DNA of 64,000 nt, taken from positions 3,472,001-3,536,000 of the forward strand of contig CBDCDJ010000007.1 of assembly GCA_965215355.1 (NCBI GenBank), written 5' to 3'. The stretch's first letter is position 1. Every line of letters begins with the position of its first letter. Below, piece by piece: positions 17,271-25,263 of this stretch. A program made the position numbers and the translations under genes. A model generated the notes under the pieces. That model was not told the origin of the DNA and ran no database searches. It saw only the letters and a list, made by a program, of their open reading frames with translations. The DNA comes from CBDCDJ01 sp965215355. GTDB lineage: Bacteria; Deinococcota; Deinococci; Deinococcales; Trueperaceae.

Positions 17271-17508
17271 TACTTGAGGTTCGGCTTTGTCGAGGCCTCT
17301 GCCACTACCTCTACGCAGCAGACTCGAGTCCGGTGTCTCGGGGCCATGTCTGCAGCTCAGCAGCCCGGCTGAAGCGCTTTCGCCAAAGCGCCGGTTTTGA
17401 CCCGGCGCTGAGAGGTCCAAAATCCTGCTACTGCGGGCGCAGTTACAGTGCACTGGGTACACAGCAACAACCCTCGCCGGTGTCAGCGTTATAGTTGCCC
17501 CATAGCGA
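17271..17508. other. Non-coding stretch before the IS remnant
   Basis: No gene is supported here. The only structure seen is a hairpin, GCGCTTT (17374-17380) with AAAGCGC (17385-17391), followed by a short T run. Confidence 0.4.
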
Positions 17509-18345
17509 GGGTGCGTCTCAAAACAGGTGGTTGTTAAAGTAAGGGATGACAAACGCCAAGGAAGCCCTGAAAGCGGGATTGTTAGAGCTGTAGCCAAGCC
17601 CTGGACGAGATGCTGGAAAGCTGTCCAGAGCGCGCAGATTTTGCGGTACTCGAAGAGCAGGTGGAGAGACTAGCAGAGAGAACTTTGCCCAAAACCCTGA
17701 GTAGCCTAGCTGTAGCGGGTGCGACCACGCCTGCAGATTATGTTCTACCCTGGCAACAGCCCCAGTGAGCGCGACAGTTACGCCAGCGCCGTGTCCAGCG
17801 ACGACTTCATCCCTTTAGCTCAGGGACTAATGCGCCATAGCGGGGTAAGACAGCAAGATGTTCTCGTCGGTCCGGGTGACGGCGCTCCTTGGGACGCAAG
17901 TGCGCGACCTCGCGTCATAGCAGGGCTGTTTGATACTTTGGCATGAAGCAGCGCATTCTAGACGTGTATCACGCTACGCTCTACCTGGAGCGGGTGCTGC
18001 TGGCACTGAACTGGTCTGAAGCCGAAAGAGAGGCCGAGCGGAGGCTCTGGCTGCGAGGTCAACGCGCGTGATTGGTTCTTAGCCTACCTGCTGCCCCCTC
18101 AGGTTTGCTCGCAGTGGTCGGCAGAGGCTAAAAACGCACTGTACTATCTTCAGCCTGGCAGTGGGCAAATCGAAGGTGCCAACAAATCCGTCATCGACGT
18201 TCGTATGAAGCGCGGTGGTATGCGCTGGTCACATGGCGGCACTCCCCGTATGGCCGCTCTGCGTAGCGCCCAACTCTCTAAACGCCCTTTAGCAGACTTT
18301 CGTAAAACCCGGCTGGCTGCTTTCCACCCAAATTGAGACGCACCC
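17509..18345 (+). mobile_element. Truncated ISKra4-like insertion sequence
   Basis: The outer ends are inverted repeats of about 22 bp: GGGTGCGTCTCAAAACAGG at the left and GGGTGCGTCTCAATTTGGG reading inward from the right. GGG-type termini and a DDE transposase of this kind are what is known for ISKra4-family elements. At about 837 bp it is shorter than intact members, so internal deletion has occurred. The right flank is CCTAAGGCC; the left flank CCATAGCGA is not a clean match, so no target duplication is claimed. Confidence 0.65.
17546..18336 (+). pseudogene. Decayed ISKra4-like transposase
   Basis: Recognisable pieces appear in shifting frames: MTNAKEALKAGLLEL, then LDEMLESCPERADFAVLEEQ, then VGPGDGAPWDASARPRV, then ILDVYHATLYLERV, and finally GQIEGANKSVIDVRMKRGG followed by MRWSHGGTPRMAALRSAQL. 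The GDGAPW, LD-YHA and MRWS blocks are the conserved core of this transposase type, in the right order. Stops and frame changes separate them (for example after codon 15 and after GLFDTLA), so the gene is dead. Confidence 0.7.
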
Positions 18346-18353
18346 CTAAGGCC

Positions 18354-18620
18354 GGGTGCAGCCCCGAATTGTCGGATAAATGGTGGAGGATGCTTGGCGG
18401 AGCTTTCAGTCACTGCGTCTGTGACGCGTTTTCAACTCGAGTCGGTCTGTCATCCGACAGGGTTCAGCCTCATCTGGCTGTCGGATAAACCCGCGCATCG
18501 GCCCCTCGCGCGAGGGTACAAGCCACGGCTTTTACGTCCTGTAGGAGCCTCCATTTAACGTTTGCGATATTTTGCCATGTCCCAACCGCCAGAACTATCC
18601 GCCTATTTAGGGTTACACCC
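18354..18620. mobile_element. 267-bp second MITE-like element with GGGTG ends
   Basis: The termini are imperfect inverted repeats: GGGTGCAGCCCCGAATTGTC at the left and GGGTGTAACCCTAAATAGGC reading inward from the right, both continuing GGATA. It is flanked by CCTAAGGCC at 18345-18353 and 18621-18629. It contains no supported gene; a small hairpin CTGTC-ATCC-GACAG lies in the middle. The GGGTG ends resemble those of the neighbouring ISKra4-like remnant, so it may be mobilised by such a transposase; that is inference. Confidence 0.6.
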
Positions 18621-18629
18621 CCTAAGGCC

Positions 18630-18905
18630 CAGCAGTTCCAAATTTAACCAAATTCGATTTCAATGACGTGCTGAACGGTACTCTCAAGAGATAGGCGACG
18701 AGCAATCGAGCAGCTACAGAGGCTGTTTCGGAGAATAACCCTTCAGTTTCTGGTGAACTAAGCTCCCTTAGCAACTTTTTAGAAGCGTCCCGCCAGATAT
18801 TTAGCCCTCTTCTGAGCAAAGTAGAGGGGAATTAGCTGCTGTGCTGATAAGCTTTAACCTGCTCAACGCTGTTTGAGAGAGGGTTTGTTAAATTTGGAAT
18901 TGCTG
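18630..18905. mobile_element. 276-bp MITE-like element, copy 2
   Basis: Identical by eye to the copy at 16792-17067 over its full length and in the same orientation. It is flanked by perfect 9-bp repeats CCTAAGGCC at 18621-18629 and 18906-18914, a different target sequence from copy 1, which shows independent insertion rather than segmental duplication. Confidence 0.88.
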
Positions 18906-18922
18906 CCTAAGGCCTAGACCCG

Positions 18923-18952
18923 TTGACACGGTTCGTGAGAGGCTTGTATACT
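18923..18952 (+). promoter_or_regulatory. Promoter of tRNA-Ser(TGA)
   Basis: TTGACA at 18923-18928, 18-bp spacer, TATACT at 18947-18952; the mature tRNA begins 15 bp downstream. Confidence 0.75.
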
Positions 18953-18966
18953 CTTTAAGCTAACCC

Positions 18967-19057
18967 GGAGGGTTGGCAGAGTGGTTGAACGCGGCGGTCT
19001 TGAAAACCGTTATGGGGTTTCGCCCTATCGGGGGTTCGAATCCCTCACCCTCCGCCA
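18967..19057 (+). tRNA. tRNA-Ser (TGA)
   Basis: Acceptor GGAGGGT pairs with ACCCTCC. The anticodon loop CTTGAAA gives TGA. There is a long variable arm as expected for serine tRNAs, and CCA is encoded at 19055-19057. Confidence 0.96.
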
Positions 19058-19126
19058 CGCTGCTCCAACTGTGGGGTGAGGGTCAGCAAACCGTAAGCTG
19101 TTCGCGCTGGTGAACGATCGCAAACT

Positions 19127-19219
19127 GGAGGGGTGGCCGAGCGGCTGAAGGCGCTCCCCTGCTAAGGGAGTATAGGGCCAAAAGCTCTATCGAGGGTTCG
19201 AATCCCTCCTCCTCCGCCA
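19127..19219 (+). tRNA. tRNA-Ser (GCT)
   Basis: Acceptor GGAGGGG pairs with CTCCTCC with one G-T wobble. The anticodon loop is CTGCTAA (GCT), a long variable arm is present, and CCA is encoded at 19217-19219. It follows tRNA-Ser(TGA) by 69 bp with no obvious separate promoter. Confidence 0.96.
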
Positions 19220-19306
19220 CGTTAGAGCCGTCATTTTGGCAATTGCAAAGGCGATGCTCTTTTAAAAGGGAACATCTGTCGAAAAGATAGATGACACCTC
19301 TACAAT

Positions 19307-19383
<77 letters not shown>

Positions 19384-19408
19384 AAAGAAAAGTCGTTCTG
19401 GACGGTGA

Positions 19409-19438
19409 AATCCCGAAGCTGCTGGCAGCTTCGGGATT
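19409..19438. terminator. Hairpin between tRNA-Arg and the integrase
   Basis: A perfect 14-bp stem, AATCCCGAAGCTGC with GCAGCTTCGGGATT, loop TG. There is no long T run, but its place between converging units fits a bidirectional terminator. Confidence 0.6.
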
Positions 19439-20061
19439 CTCAGTTGAGGACTTCCCTACTAAACTCCCTACTAAACGGAATCGAGCAGTTCCTTCATCGT
19501 CCGGCTGCTTTGCTCGAGCCGACTTCTAAAGGCATGGCCGTAGATGCGCAAGGTAGTGTTGATATCAGCGTGGCCTAATCTTGCTGAGACTGTGGCGACG
19601 TCCATGCCGCTGGCAATCCAGAGCGAGGCGGCGGTGTGGCGCAGGTCGTGAAAGCGAATCCTTGAGATTTCAGCTCTGGAAGAAAGCTTTTCGAACGGCT
19701 CAACGAGCCGAATCCTTGAGGGGGGCGTGCCTCGACCTGTAGTGAAGATGAGGTCGTAGTCTTGCCAACCTTTTCCAGCTTTGACTCGAGTCGATTCTTG
19801 GGCTTGCTTGTGGCTGTTTAAGATGCTGAGCGTGTCCGACGGAATCGGGAGTAGCCTGTCACCCTTTTTGGTTTTTGGCGGCCCGAACTTGGGCACGGCT
19901 CTATCCACTGAAAGTGTACGCTGGACATGTAGCGTACTGGCACTGATGTCAGCCCACTGGAGCCCCCGAACTTCGCCAAGGCGTAGCCCCAGGCTGAGGG
20001 TGAGAAAATAGGCGGCGTAAAACCTGTGTTCTTGCGCTTCAATGTCCAAACGCCCGGTTGA

Positions 20062-20616
20062 ATCCTTCGCCTTTAGGCGGAACAGCTTCAGCGGGGTTGC
20101 TAGGATAATGCAATGGCGGAGTATCGACGCGGAGCGCATACGCTGTATGACATCGAGTATCACTTTGTGTGGGTAACGAAATACAGGTATCAAGTGCTGA
20201 AAGGAGAGGTAGCCGAACGAACGAGAGAGTTGATAAGACAAACGTGCCTGAGCCGAGAGATAAAGATAATCAAAGGGCACGTGAGCAAAGACCATGTACA
20301 CGTTTTGCTGTCATGCCCACCGAAGCTGAGCCCGTCACGAGTTATGCAGTATCTGAAAGGAAGAAGCTCACGGCTGCTGCAACAAGAGTTTCCGCACCTG
20401 AAGAAGCGTTACTGGGGACGGCACATCTGGGCGCGGGGGTACTTTTGTGCAAGCGTAGGGACCATCAGTAAAGAACAGATAAGAGCGTATATCGAGCAAC
20501 ATGATAAGGAACCTATCGAGGAAAGCTTTAGCATTGATGAAGACGAACAGGCTTGAGCCTGAGAGGTCACTTTCAGTGCCGAAACCAACCCACCGGCTTC
20601 AGCCGGTAGGTCGTTT
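20062..20616 (+). mobile_element. IS200-type insertion sequence inside the integrase gene
   Basis: About 555 bp. The boundaries are inferred as those that restore the integrase frame: left flank TTGA, right flank AGTTAG. Sub-terminal hairpins are present as expected for IS200/IS605 ends (CGCCT-tt-AGGCG near the left, CCGGCTTCAGCCGG near the right). There are no terminal inverted repeats and no target duplication, as known for this family. It carries only tnpA and no tnpB. Confidence 0.85.
20113..20556 (+). CDS. tnpA: IS200/IS605-family transposase TnpA (Y1 HUH)
   Basis: 147 residues, intact and of full family length. Motifs: the N-terminal YDIEYHFVWVTKYRYQVL, the HUH metal site in SKDHVHVLLSCPP (about residue 63), and the C-terminal catalytic tyrosine in KEQIRAYIEQHDKE (about residue 125). 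The enzyme moves single-stranded DNA by cut and paste during replication. Because the gene is complete, the element may still be active and able to excise from the integrase precisely. Confidence 0.93.
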   Translation: MAEYRRGAHTLYDIEYHFVWVTKYRYQVLKGEVAERTRELIRQTCLSREIKIIKGHVSKDHVHVLLSCPPKLSPSRVMQYLKGRSSRLLQQEFPHLKKRYWGRHIWARGYFCASVGTISKEQIRAYIEQHDKEPIEESFSIDEDEQA

Positions 20617-21198
20617 AGTTAGAAACGTTCGTATTTCACTGGGTTCCCACACTCTAATATCGCTAGCCGGCATTCGTACGGCCGCGACCGCGTTCAGAGG
20701 ATTGGCCGAAATCACTTGCCACTGCATGGCCTGCGTCAGCGCGGCACTCAGGCAAGCTCGCGCTTTGCGCGTCACGTAGGCACTGTGGTTATTTAGTAGC
20801 TTTGTTTGCCACGACTGAACCTGTAACGGTGTGAGCTTGTTCAGCTTGACGCTCCCCAGATGAGGCTTGATATGATTTTTACTGTCACCCCGGTAAGCCT
20901 GCAAGGACTTCGGACGCAAATCATGCTGGCGTTGCTCGAGCCAGTAGTCGAGATAGTCGCTCAAGGTGCTGTCACCCGTCTGGTTGAGCATTCCTTGCTC
21001 GAGCCGCTTGAGAAGGTCCGTACGGTCGCGGTTGGCCTCAGGTCTGGTCTTACGCCAAGGACCTTCTAAGCGCCTTTGACTACCGTCGGTTTGATTGCCG
21101 TTTGTAATAATCGCAAAGTAACGAATATAGGAGGTGCCGTTGCCCCTTTTGAGGGTACGTTTACGCACCGTCCCCTCCCCGTGAGAACGTTTCGCCAT

Positions 21199-21738
21199 CG
21201 GTTAGCTCCATTTCTTTTTGAGCGAACCTCAGCCTTTGGTGAAAAGACCAAGGTACTGTCGACCTACCACAATGAGCAGGTCACCTCTATTCAATCTGTG
21301 ATTGTCCAACAAGAGAAGGAGCCTCTTTGGACAATTTTAACGTGTCGAAATCGAATGGACGTCTGATAACACAACGAAGGCAACCTGAGAAGGTTGCCTC
21401 CAATCGCGTCAGCAATAGGGCAAAGTCCTACTGCCTGTGTTGCGTCAACTTGAAGTCTTAGCTGACAGATTTGTTTCCAACTCTCACTTCCGTCTCAAAT
21501 CAATGTCGGGTTTTCGTAGTAGAAATCCTGTCCAAAAGCGACTTGGAACTAGCAGTTCCAAGCTCTTCCAGCGCAGGTTTCGGCTCAGAGAAAAGCCGGA
21601 ACTCTCAGTTCCTTACCGAGCTATAACCAAGTCGGCTAAAGTTCACGCCAACACACGCTCTCCTTCGACCCGACCCCCGTTATCTTCAGCGTCATACAAC
21701 CGTCACCGTCTTAGCGTGAACGCCTGAAAGGAGGTTTG
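21199..21738. promoter_or_regulatory. Control region between integrase and replication genes
   Basis: 540 bp with no supported gene, lying between divergent units. It holds a hairpin, AGGCAACCT-gaga-AGGTTGCCT (21378-21399), and two copies of an identical interrupted palindrome, GGAACT-N3-AGTTCC, at 21545-21559 and 21598-21612, 53 bp centre to centre. This is the place where an element would keep its switch promoters and possibly a replication origin; which of these applies cannot be told from sequence. Confidence 0.5.
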
Positions 21739-21798
21739 ATGGTGAAAGCGTCGTTTCCGAAGGCAAAGCTTGTAAAAAGGAGGGGGTCACATGAGTAG
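21739..21798 (+). CDS. 19-codon leader ORF
   Basis: ATG at 21739 has a near-perfect ribosome site (AAAGGAGG, spacer 5-6 nt). It encodes a basic peptide, MVKASFPKAKLVKRRGSHE, and stops 5 nt inside the next gene. The overlap suggests translational coupling to the following HTH-like gene, which also has its own AGGAGG. Confidence 0.5.
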   Translation: MVKASFPKAKLVKRRGSHE

Positions 21799-22126
21799 CA
21801 GTGACCTCAAACCCATCGTCGAACAAGCCGCGTCTCTTCTTGAACTCGTCTTCGACGAAGCCATGCGTCGCGCTAGCGAACGGCATGGTCGGCTCGAGAC
21901 TCTTAACGCAGGCGAATCGCTGTGGGTCGAGGGGGCTGAAGCGGTAAAAATCATGGGCGCAGGTTATACGTTGCCTCGTCTCAAACAACTCGGCCACCAG
22001 GGCGACATCGCCATGAACCGCAAAGACCCCGACAAACCCAACAGCCCCTACATTTTCTTGCGTTCGAGTCTACACGAGTACTCCGTCAAACGCATCTTCG
22101 AACTTGATGAACAGAAAGCACGCTGA
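21791..22126 (+). CDS. Small HTH/excisionase-like protein of the integrated element
   Basis: 111 residues, not assigned to a named family. The N-terminal half is helical (LKPIVEQAASLLELVFDEAM). The second half, VEGAEAVKIMGAGYTLPRLKQ followed by GHQGDIAMNRKDPDKPNSPYIFLRSS, looks like a winged helix-turn-helix of the excisionase type. A role as directionality factor or transcription switch is plausible because it opens the replication operon, downstream of the paired palindromes, but this is inference. A strong AGGAGG precedes the ATG. Confidence 0.55.
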   Translation: MSSSDLKPIVEQAASLLELVFDEAMRRASERHGRLETLNAGESLWVEGAEAVKIMGAGYTLPRLKQLGHQGDIAMNRKDPDKPNSPYIFLRSSLHEYSVKRIFELDEQKAR

Positions 22127-22157
22127 GCGTGCAGGACGCTGATAAGCGAGGTGAAAG

Positions 22158-23315
22158 ATGATAGACGTACAGACGTTGAAGGCTCGAGTCGACTTGAGAG
22201 GCTTAGTTCAGGAAACCCATCAGCTGACGAAGAGTTCTAAAACACAATGCCTGTGGCACGACGACACGCATCCCTCCCTCCACATCTATCCTGACGGCTA
22301 TTTCTGCTTCGCCTGTGGAGCCTCGGGCGACCACCTGGACTGGCTGACAGCGACGCGAGCGCTATCCTTTCAAGAGGCTATTGACCTCCTGACCCGCTAC
22401 GATGGCTCACACTTTTACGCCACACCAACACGGGTAGAAAACTCAGTAACTTCGAAAAACTCTTTCTGTGAGAAGCCAACCTTCGAATGGCACTTACCTC
22501 TGAGACAGCATCAGCTCGAGACTCATGAACGCCGGGCAGAAAGGCTGGCAGAAGTTCCCGAAGCTCTTACAGGCCGAGGTTTCACGTTGGTCGACTGCAA
22601 ACGCCTGGGGTTTGTCAACGAGAACGGCAACGCCATTTTTCCAGTCATCGGGCCAAGCGGTTTAGCCCTCACCCTCAAGTGCCGCTACGCGGTTCCAAAT
22701 CCGCACCGGTACGAGTATGTGACCCCAGGACGTGGCACCCCTGCTTGGTGCTCTCCTGACATCCGTCAAGCAAAGGCCATTCTCATCGTCGAGGGCGAAC
22801 TCAACGGCATGGCGTGCTGGCTAGCCGTTAGCAAGCCAGACGGTGGCAATCATCAAGCACATGTCGGAGTGATGGGCACAGCTGGGGCATACGGGTCGCT
22901 TCATCTCGATGTTTTCAAAGACAAAACCGTCTATATCTACGCTGACGACGATGATGCGGGTGAAGACGCACGACAGCGCTGGGCAAGACAGGCACTCGGC
23001 GCGGGCGCGAAAGAGATGTTCGTGCTCGAGCCCTGGCCGCAGGACGCTTGTGACATCGCTGGGGCTTTCGGCAAAGCAGCCTTGCGAAAGCGTCTGACCT
23101 GGAGCCGGAAACAGCCTTTTATTCCCACAGAGCCATTTGGTGCAGTGGGAGCGCCCGGTGCAATACCCACTGCACCGAAACATTCTCCTCTCTCATCGCC
23201 CAAACCCGATTTGATGCAGTGGTGCAGCCAGTTTAGGGAAGCGCCGAGCGTCGGCGCTGCTGTGCCATCCCTGTCTTGTCCTCCTCGTTACAGAGGACAC
23301 CATGATGCCGCTTGA
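22158..23315 (+). CDS. Element-encoded primase with CHC2 zinc finger and Toprim domain
   Basis: 385 residues. Residues about 31-60 form a DnaG-type zinc finger (CLWHDDTHPSLHIYPDG, then FCFACGASGDHLDWL). From about residue 205 a Toprim fold follows with the glutamate in ILIVEGELNG and the acidic pair in YIYADDDDAGEDARQRW. This is the primase module of phage and integrated-plasmid replication, making primers for element replication. The C-terminal about 60 residues are low-complexity and may dock the helicase. It overlaps the next gene by 14 bp. It lacks the long RNA-polymerase domain of cellular DnaG, so it is not the housekeeping primase. Confidence 0.82.
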   Translation: MIDVQTLKARVDLRGLVQETHQLTKSSKTQCLWHDDTHPSLHIYPDGYFCFACGASGDHLDWLTATRALSFQEAIDLLTRYDGSHFYATPTRVENSVTSKNSFCEKPTFEWHLPLRQHQLETHERRAERLAEVPEALTGRGFTLVDCKRLGFVNENGNAIFPVIGPSGLALTLKCRYAVPNPHRYEYVTPGRGTPAWCSPDIRQAKAILIVEGELNGMACWLAVSKPDGGNHQAHVGVMGTAGAYGSLHLDVFKDKTVYIYADDDDAGEDARQRWARQALGAGAKEMFVLEPWPQDACDIAGAFGKAALRKRLTWSRKQPFIPTEPFGAVGAPGAIPTAPKHSPLSSPKPDLMQWCSQFREAPSVGAAVPSLSCPPRYRGHHDAA

Positions 23316-24486
23316 CCGTGTCAATTTGCGGCAGACCCTGCCACCCCTCGACTGGTTTGTCGGTGGGCTGATTTTGCAAGGCTACATCAACACCATCGCC
23401 AGTCTGCCGGGCGAAGGTAAAACGGCGTTGTTGACAGGGCTCGTTTGGCAAGCGTCACGAACGAAAGGGACGTTTCTAAACCGACGTGTCGTACACGGCA
23501 CAACCCTTTACGTCGACTTCGACGCCCCTGGTGATGGGCGCACCGTCCGCTACTGGCTAGACAAGCATAAAAGAGCCTTTGGCGATGGTGACTTGAGCAA
23601 AATCGTCGTGCTCGAGCCCGACCTCGACACCTACGGATTAGCTGAGGGTGAACTTCAAGAACTTACTGAAGTAGCGAAAGAGTCCGAAGCCAAACTTATC
23701 CTCATCGACTCGTTCAGCTCTGCTTTTCCCAGTGTCGACCCCATCAAACTCGTTCAGGTGCAAGGACCCCTTTGGTATCTGCGGCGTTTGGCGATGGAAA
23801 CGGGCGCTGCCGTCGTTATTCTGGACCATCTACCCAAACCTGTTTCGGGCGAACGAGCGGGTGCCAGGGGCATCATCGGCTCGGTGGCAAAGTCGGCACA
23901 AGCGAGAGCGGTACACATCTTGTCTCGAGTCCCGCCCAAAGAAGTACAAGGTAGAAACGTCTTGCGCTGGGACACCACCAAGATGAGTTACAGCGTCAGA
24001 CCGGAGCCGTTTGGGGTCGAACTTCGTTTCAGTGAAGGTGCGGTCTTCATGGACCGAGTCGACTTACCCGAAGGTCACAGTGAAACCCGTACTGAGCGTG
24101 CCGTCAGGGTCATTCAAGGTTATTTGGAAACGCACCGAGGACAAGTAGTTACCCATCAAGAGCTTTTGGACATCGCTATACAAGAAGGCGACTTACGCAA
24201 GCGCGCCGCGGCGGAGGCTATCCGCCTCGTCAAGGAGGTCTACGGCAAGGACCTCGTCACCACCCACCTACCCGGGCGAGGCAACCCTCAGGGGTACAGA
24301 CTGAAGCCGGAACCAGTTATCTTCACACCCCCTGCATCACTGCATCAAATGGTGGATAAGCTGTTGGACACAGCTAAACCTTTATTGCATACCCCTCTGC
24401 AAGAACCTGCGCCGGATGCACCAAATCAAGACGCTGAAAACCAGTTCCCCAATCCCTCTAACGCCGAAGCGGGGGGAAGTGAGTAA
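23302..24486 (+). CDS. RecA-fold replicative helicase/ATPase (RepA / AAA_25-like)
   Basis: 394 residues. Walker A is ASLPGEGKTALLTG (about residue 34) and Walker B is AKLILIDSFSSAF (about residue 133), with a further conserved VILDHLPKP after a helix. This is the pattern of RepA/GP4-like hexameric helicases that accompany Toprim primases in small replicons. After about residue 260 there is a winged-helix-like segment (TRTERAVRVIQGYLETHRGQ) and then a proline-rich tail. It overlaps the primase and is followed 4 nt later by the next gene, forming one operon. Confidence 0.78.
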   Translation: MMPLDRVNLRQTLPPLDWFVGGLILQGYINTIASLPGEGKTALLTGLVWQASRTKGTFLNRRVVHGTTLYVDFDAPGDGRTVRYWLDKHKRAFGDGDLSKIVVLEPDLDTYGLAEGELQELTEVAKESEAKLILIDSFSSAFPSVDPIKLVQVQGPLWYLRRLAMETGAAVVILDHLPKPVSGERAGARGIIGSVAKSAQARAVHILSRVPPKEVQGRNVLRWDTTKMSYSVRPEPFGVELRFSEGAVFMDRVDLPEGHSETRTERAVRVIQGYLETHRGQVVTHQELLDIAIQEGDLRKRAAAEAIRLVKEVYGKDLVTTHLPGRGNPQGYRLKPEPVIFTPPASLHQMVDKLLDTAKPLLHTPLQEPAPDAPNQDAENQFPNPSNAEAGGSE

Positions 24487-24489
24487 CAG

Positions 24490-25263
24490 ATGCTCCGGCC
24501 GCGCAAAAAGCCCAACCTGCTCAACTACGTCCGGGTGGCGGACTTTGCGGCGGGAGCCGGGGTGACCGAGCGGGCGGTTCAAGCGTGGCTGGCGAAGCCG
24601 AAGATTGACCCAGAAGTAAAGGCGTACGTTGAGGAAAAGCTGGGGCAGTCTATCCCTAACCCCGCCAAGCCGGAGTTCGAGCCTTTCCTCAAAGAGCTAA
24701 GGCAAACACATCCACAGCTATTCCAAAGGCTCAAGAGCAACCGCACCAAGTGCTTGAGCTACGGAATCGTTTACAGCGGTCGGGCGTATATCAGTTTGCA
24801 GGGAGCAGAACGCTATTTGACCGAAAGAGACTTACCTCGAGTGGCGCAACGTCCAAAAGATGGCATCACCGTTGAGGCTGCTACTGACCTACTTCCTTAC
24901 AGCCGTTGGAAGATTTACAAGGCGGCTTTTGCCGGTGAGATTGAGGCCGTTATCCACTCTCAAACAATTTATCTGGATAAGAAAAGCGTTGAAGCGTATA
25001 AGCTCGAGCAGAAGAGCTTACTTCCTTTACCGGGCTGGATGCTGATTCAAGACGCGGCTCAGTAAGTCGGCAGGTCGTACCCCTCATTGGTCGCCTGGCT
25101 CAAAGTGCATGAGCGTCCTGTTCGGGTATTTACCCATCCTCAATCGAATCGTCCCAGGCGCTACATGTTGAGAACCGACTTGGAAAAGTACAAGCAGATA
25201 GCAGCAAAGACCGATAAGCACATCCCTAGAAGTTTGCGCGATAGGCACGAAAGCGAATTTTGA
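24490..25263 (+). pseudogene. Multi-HTH DNA-binding protein with in-frame TAA
   Basis: The frame opens at ATG 24490 and stops at TAA 25063-25065 (191 residues), but the same frame continues unbroken to TGA 25261-25263, giving 257 residues. Three similar excisionase-like units can be seen: residues about 13-55 (VRVADFAAGAGVTERAVQAW), about 125-170 (ITVEAATDLLPYSRWKIYKA), and one starting at GWMLIQDAAQ that is cut by the stop and resumes VGRSYPSLVAWLKVHERPVR. The stop falls inside a helix-turn-helix, so the ancestral protein was longer. The 191-residue form might still bind DNA through its first units. The ancestral stop overlaps the next gene (TGATG). Confidence 0.65.

Larger units (their letters stand above)
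19471..21198 (-). pseudogene. int: Tyrosine recombinase (phage-type integrase) interrupted by an IS200-like element
   Basis: The N-terminal part (21198-20617) has the Arm-binding start MAKRSHGEGTVRKRTLKRGN and a core-binding SAM-like domain. The C-terminal part (20061-19471) has the catalytic set: arginine in LSLGLRLGEVRGLQW, the box FHDLRHTAASLW, and the nucleophile tyrosine in NTTLRIYGHAF. Removing 20062-20616 rejoins them in frame as a 391-codon gene, normal for integrases of this class. GGAG precedes the ATG. The catalytic half has no start of its own that would give a full enzyme, so integration activity is presumably lost unless the insertion is removed. Confidence 0.88.

Noticed and set aside
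16792..18905. Composite transposon formed by the two MITE copies
   Set aside because: Each copy has its own distinct 9-bp duplication, so they inserted separately; a composite would share one duplication at the outer ends only.
20062..20616. RNA-guided TnpB/omega-RNA system in the IS200-type element
   Set aside because: Only tnpA is present; there is no room or sequence for tnpB.
21545..21612. Possible CRISPR array from repeated palindromes
   Set aside because: Only two 15-bp sites exist, with a 38-bp gap, no third repeat and no cas gene. No CRISPR array was found anywhere in the window.
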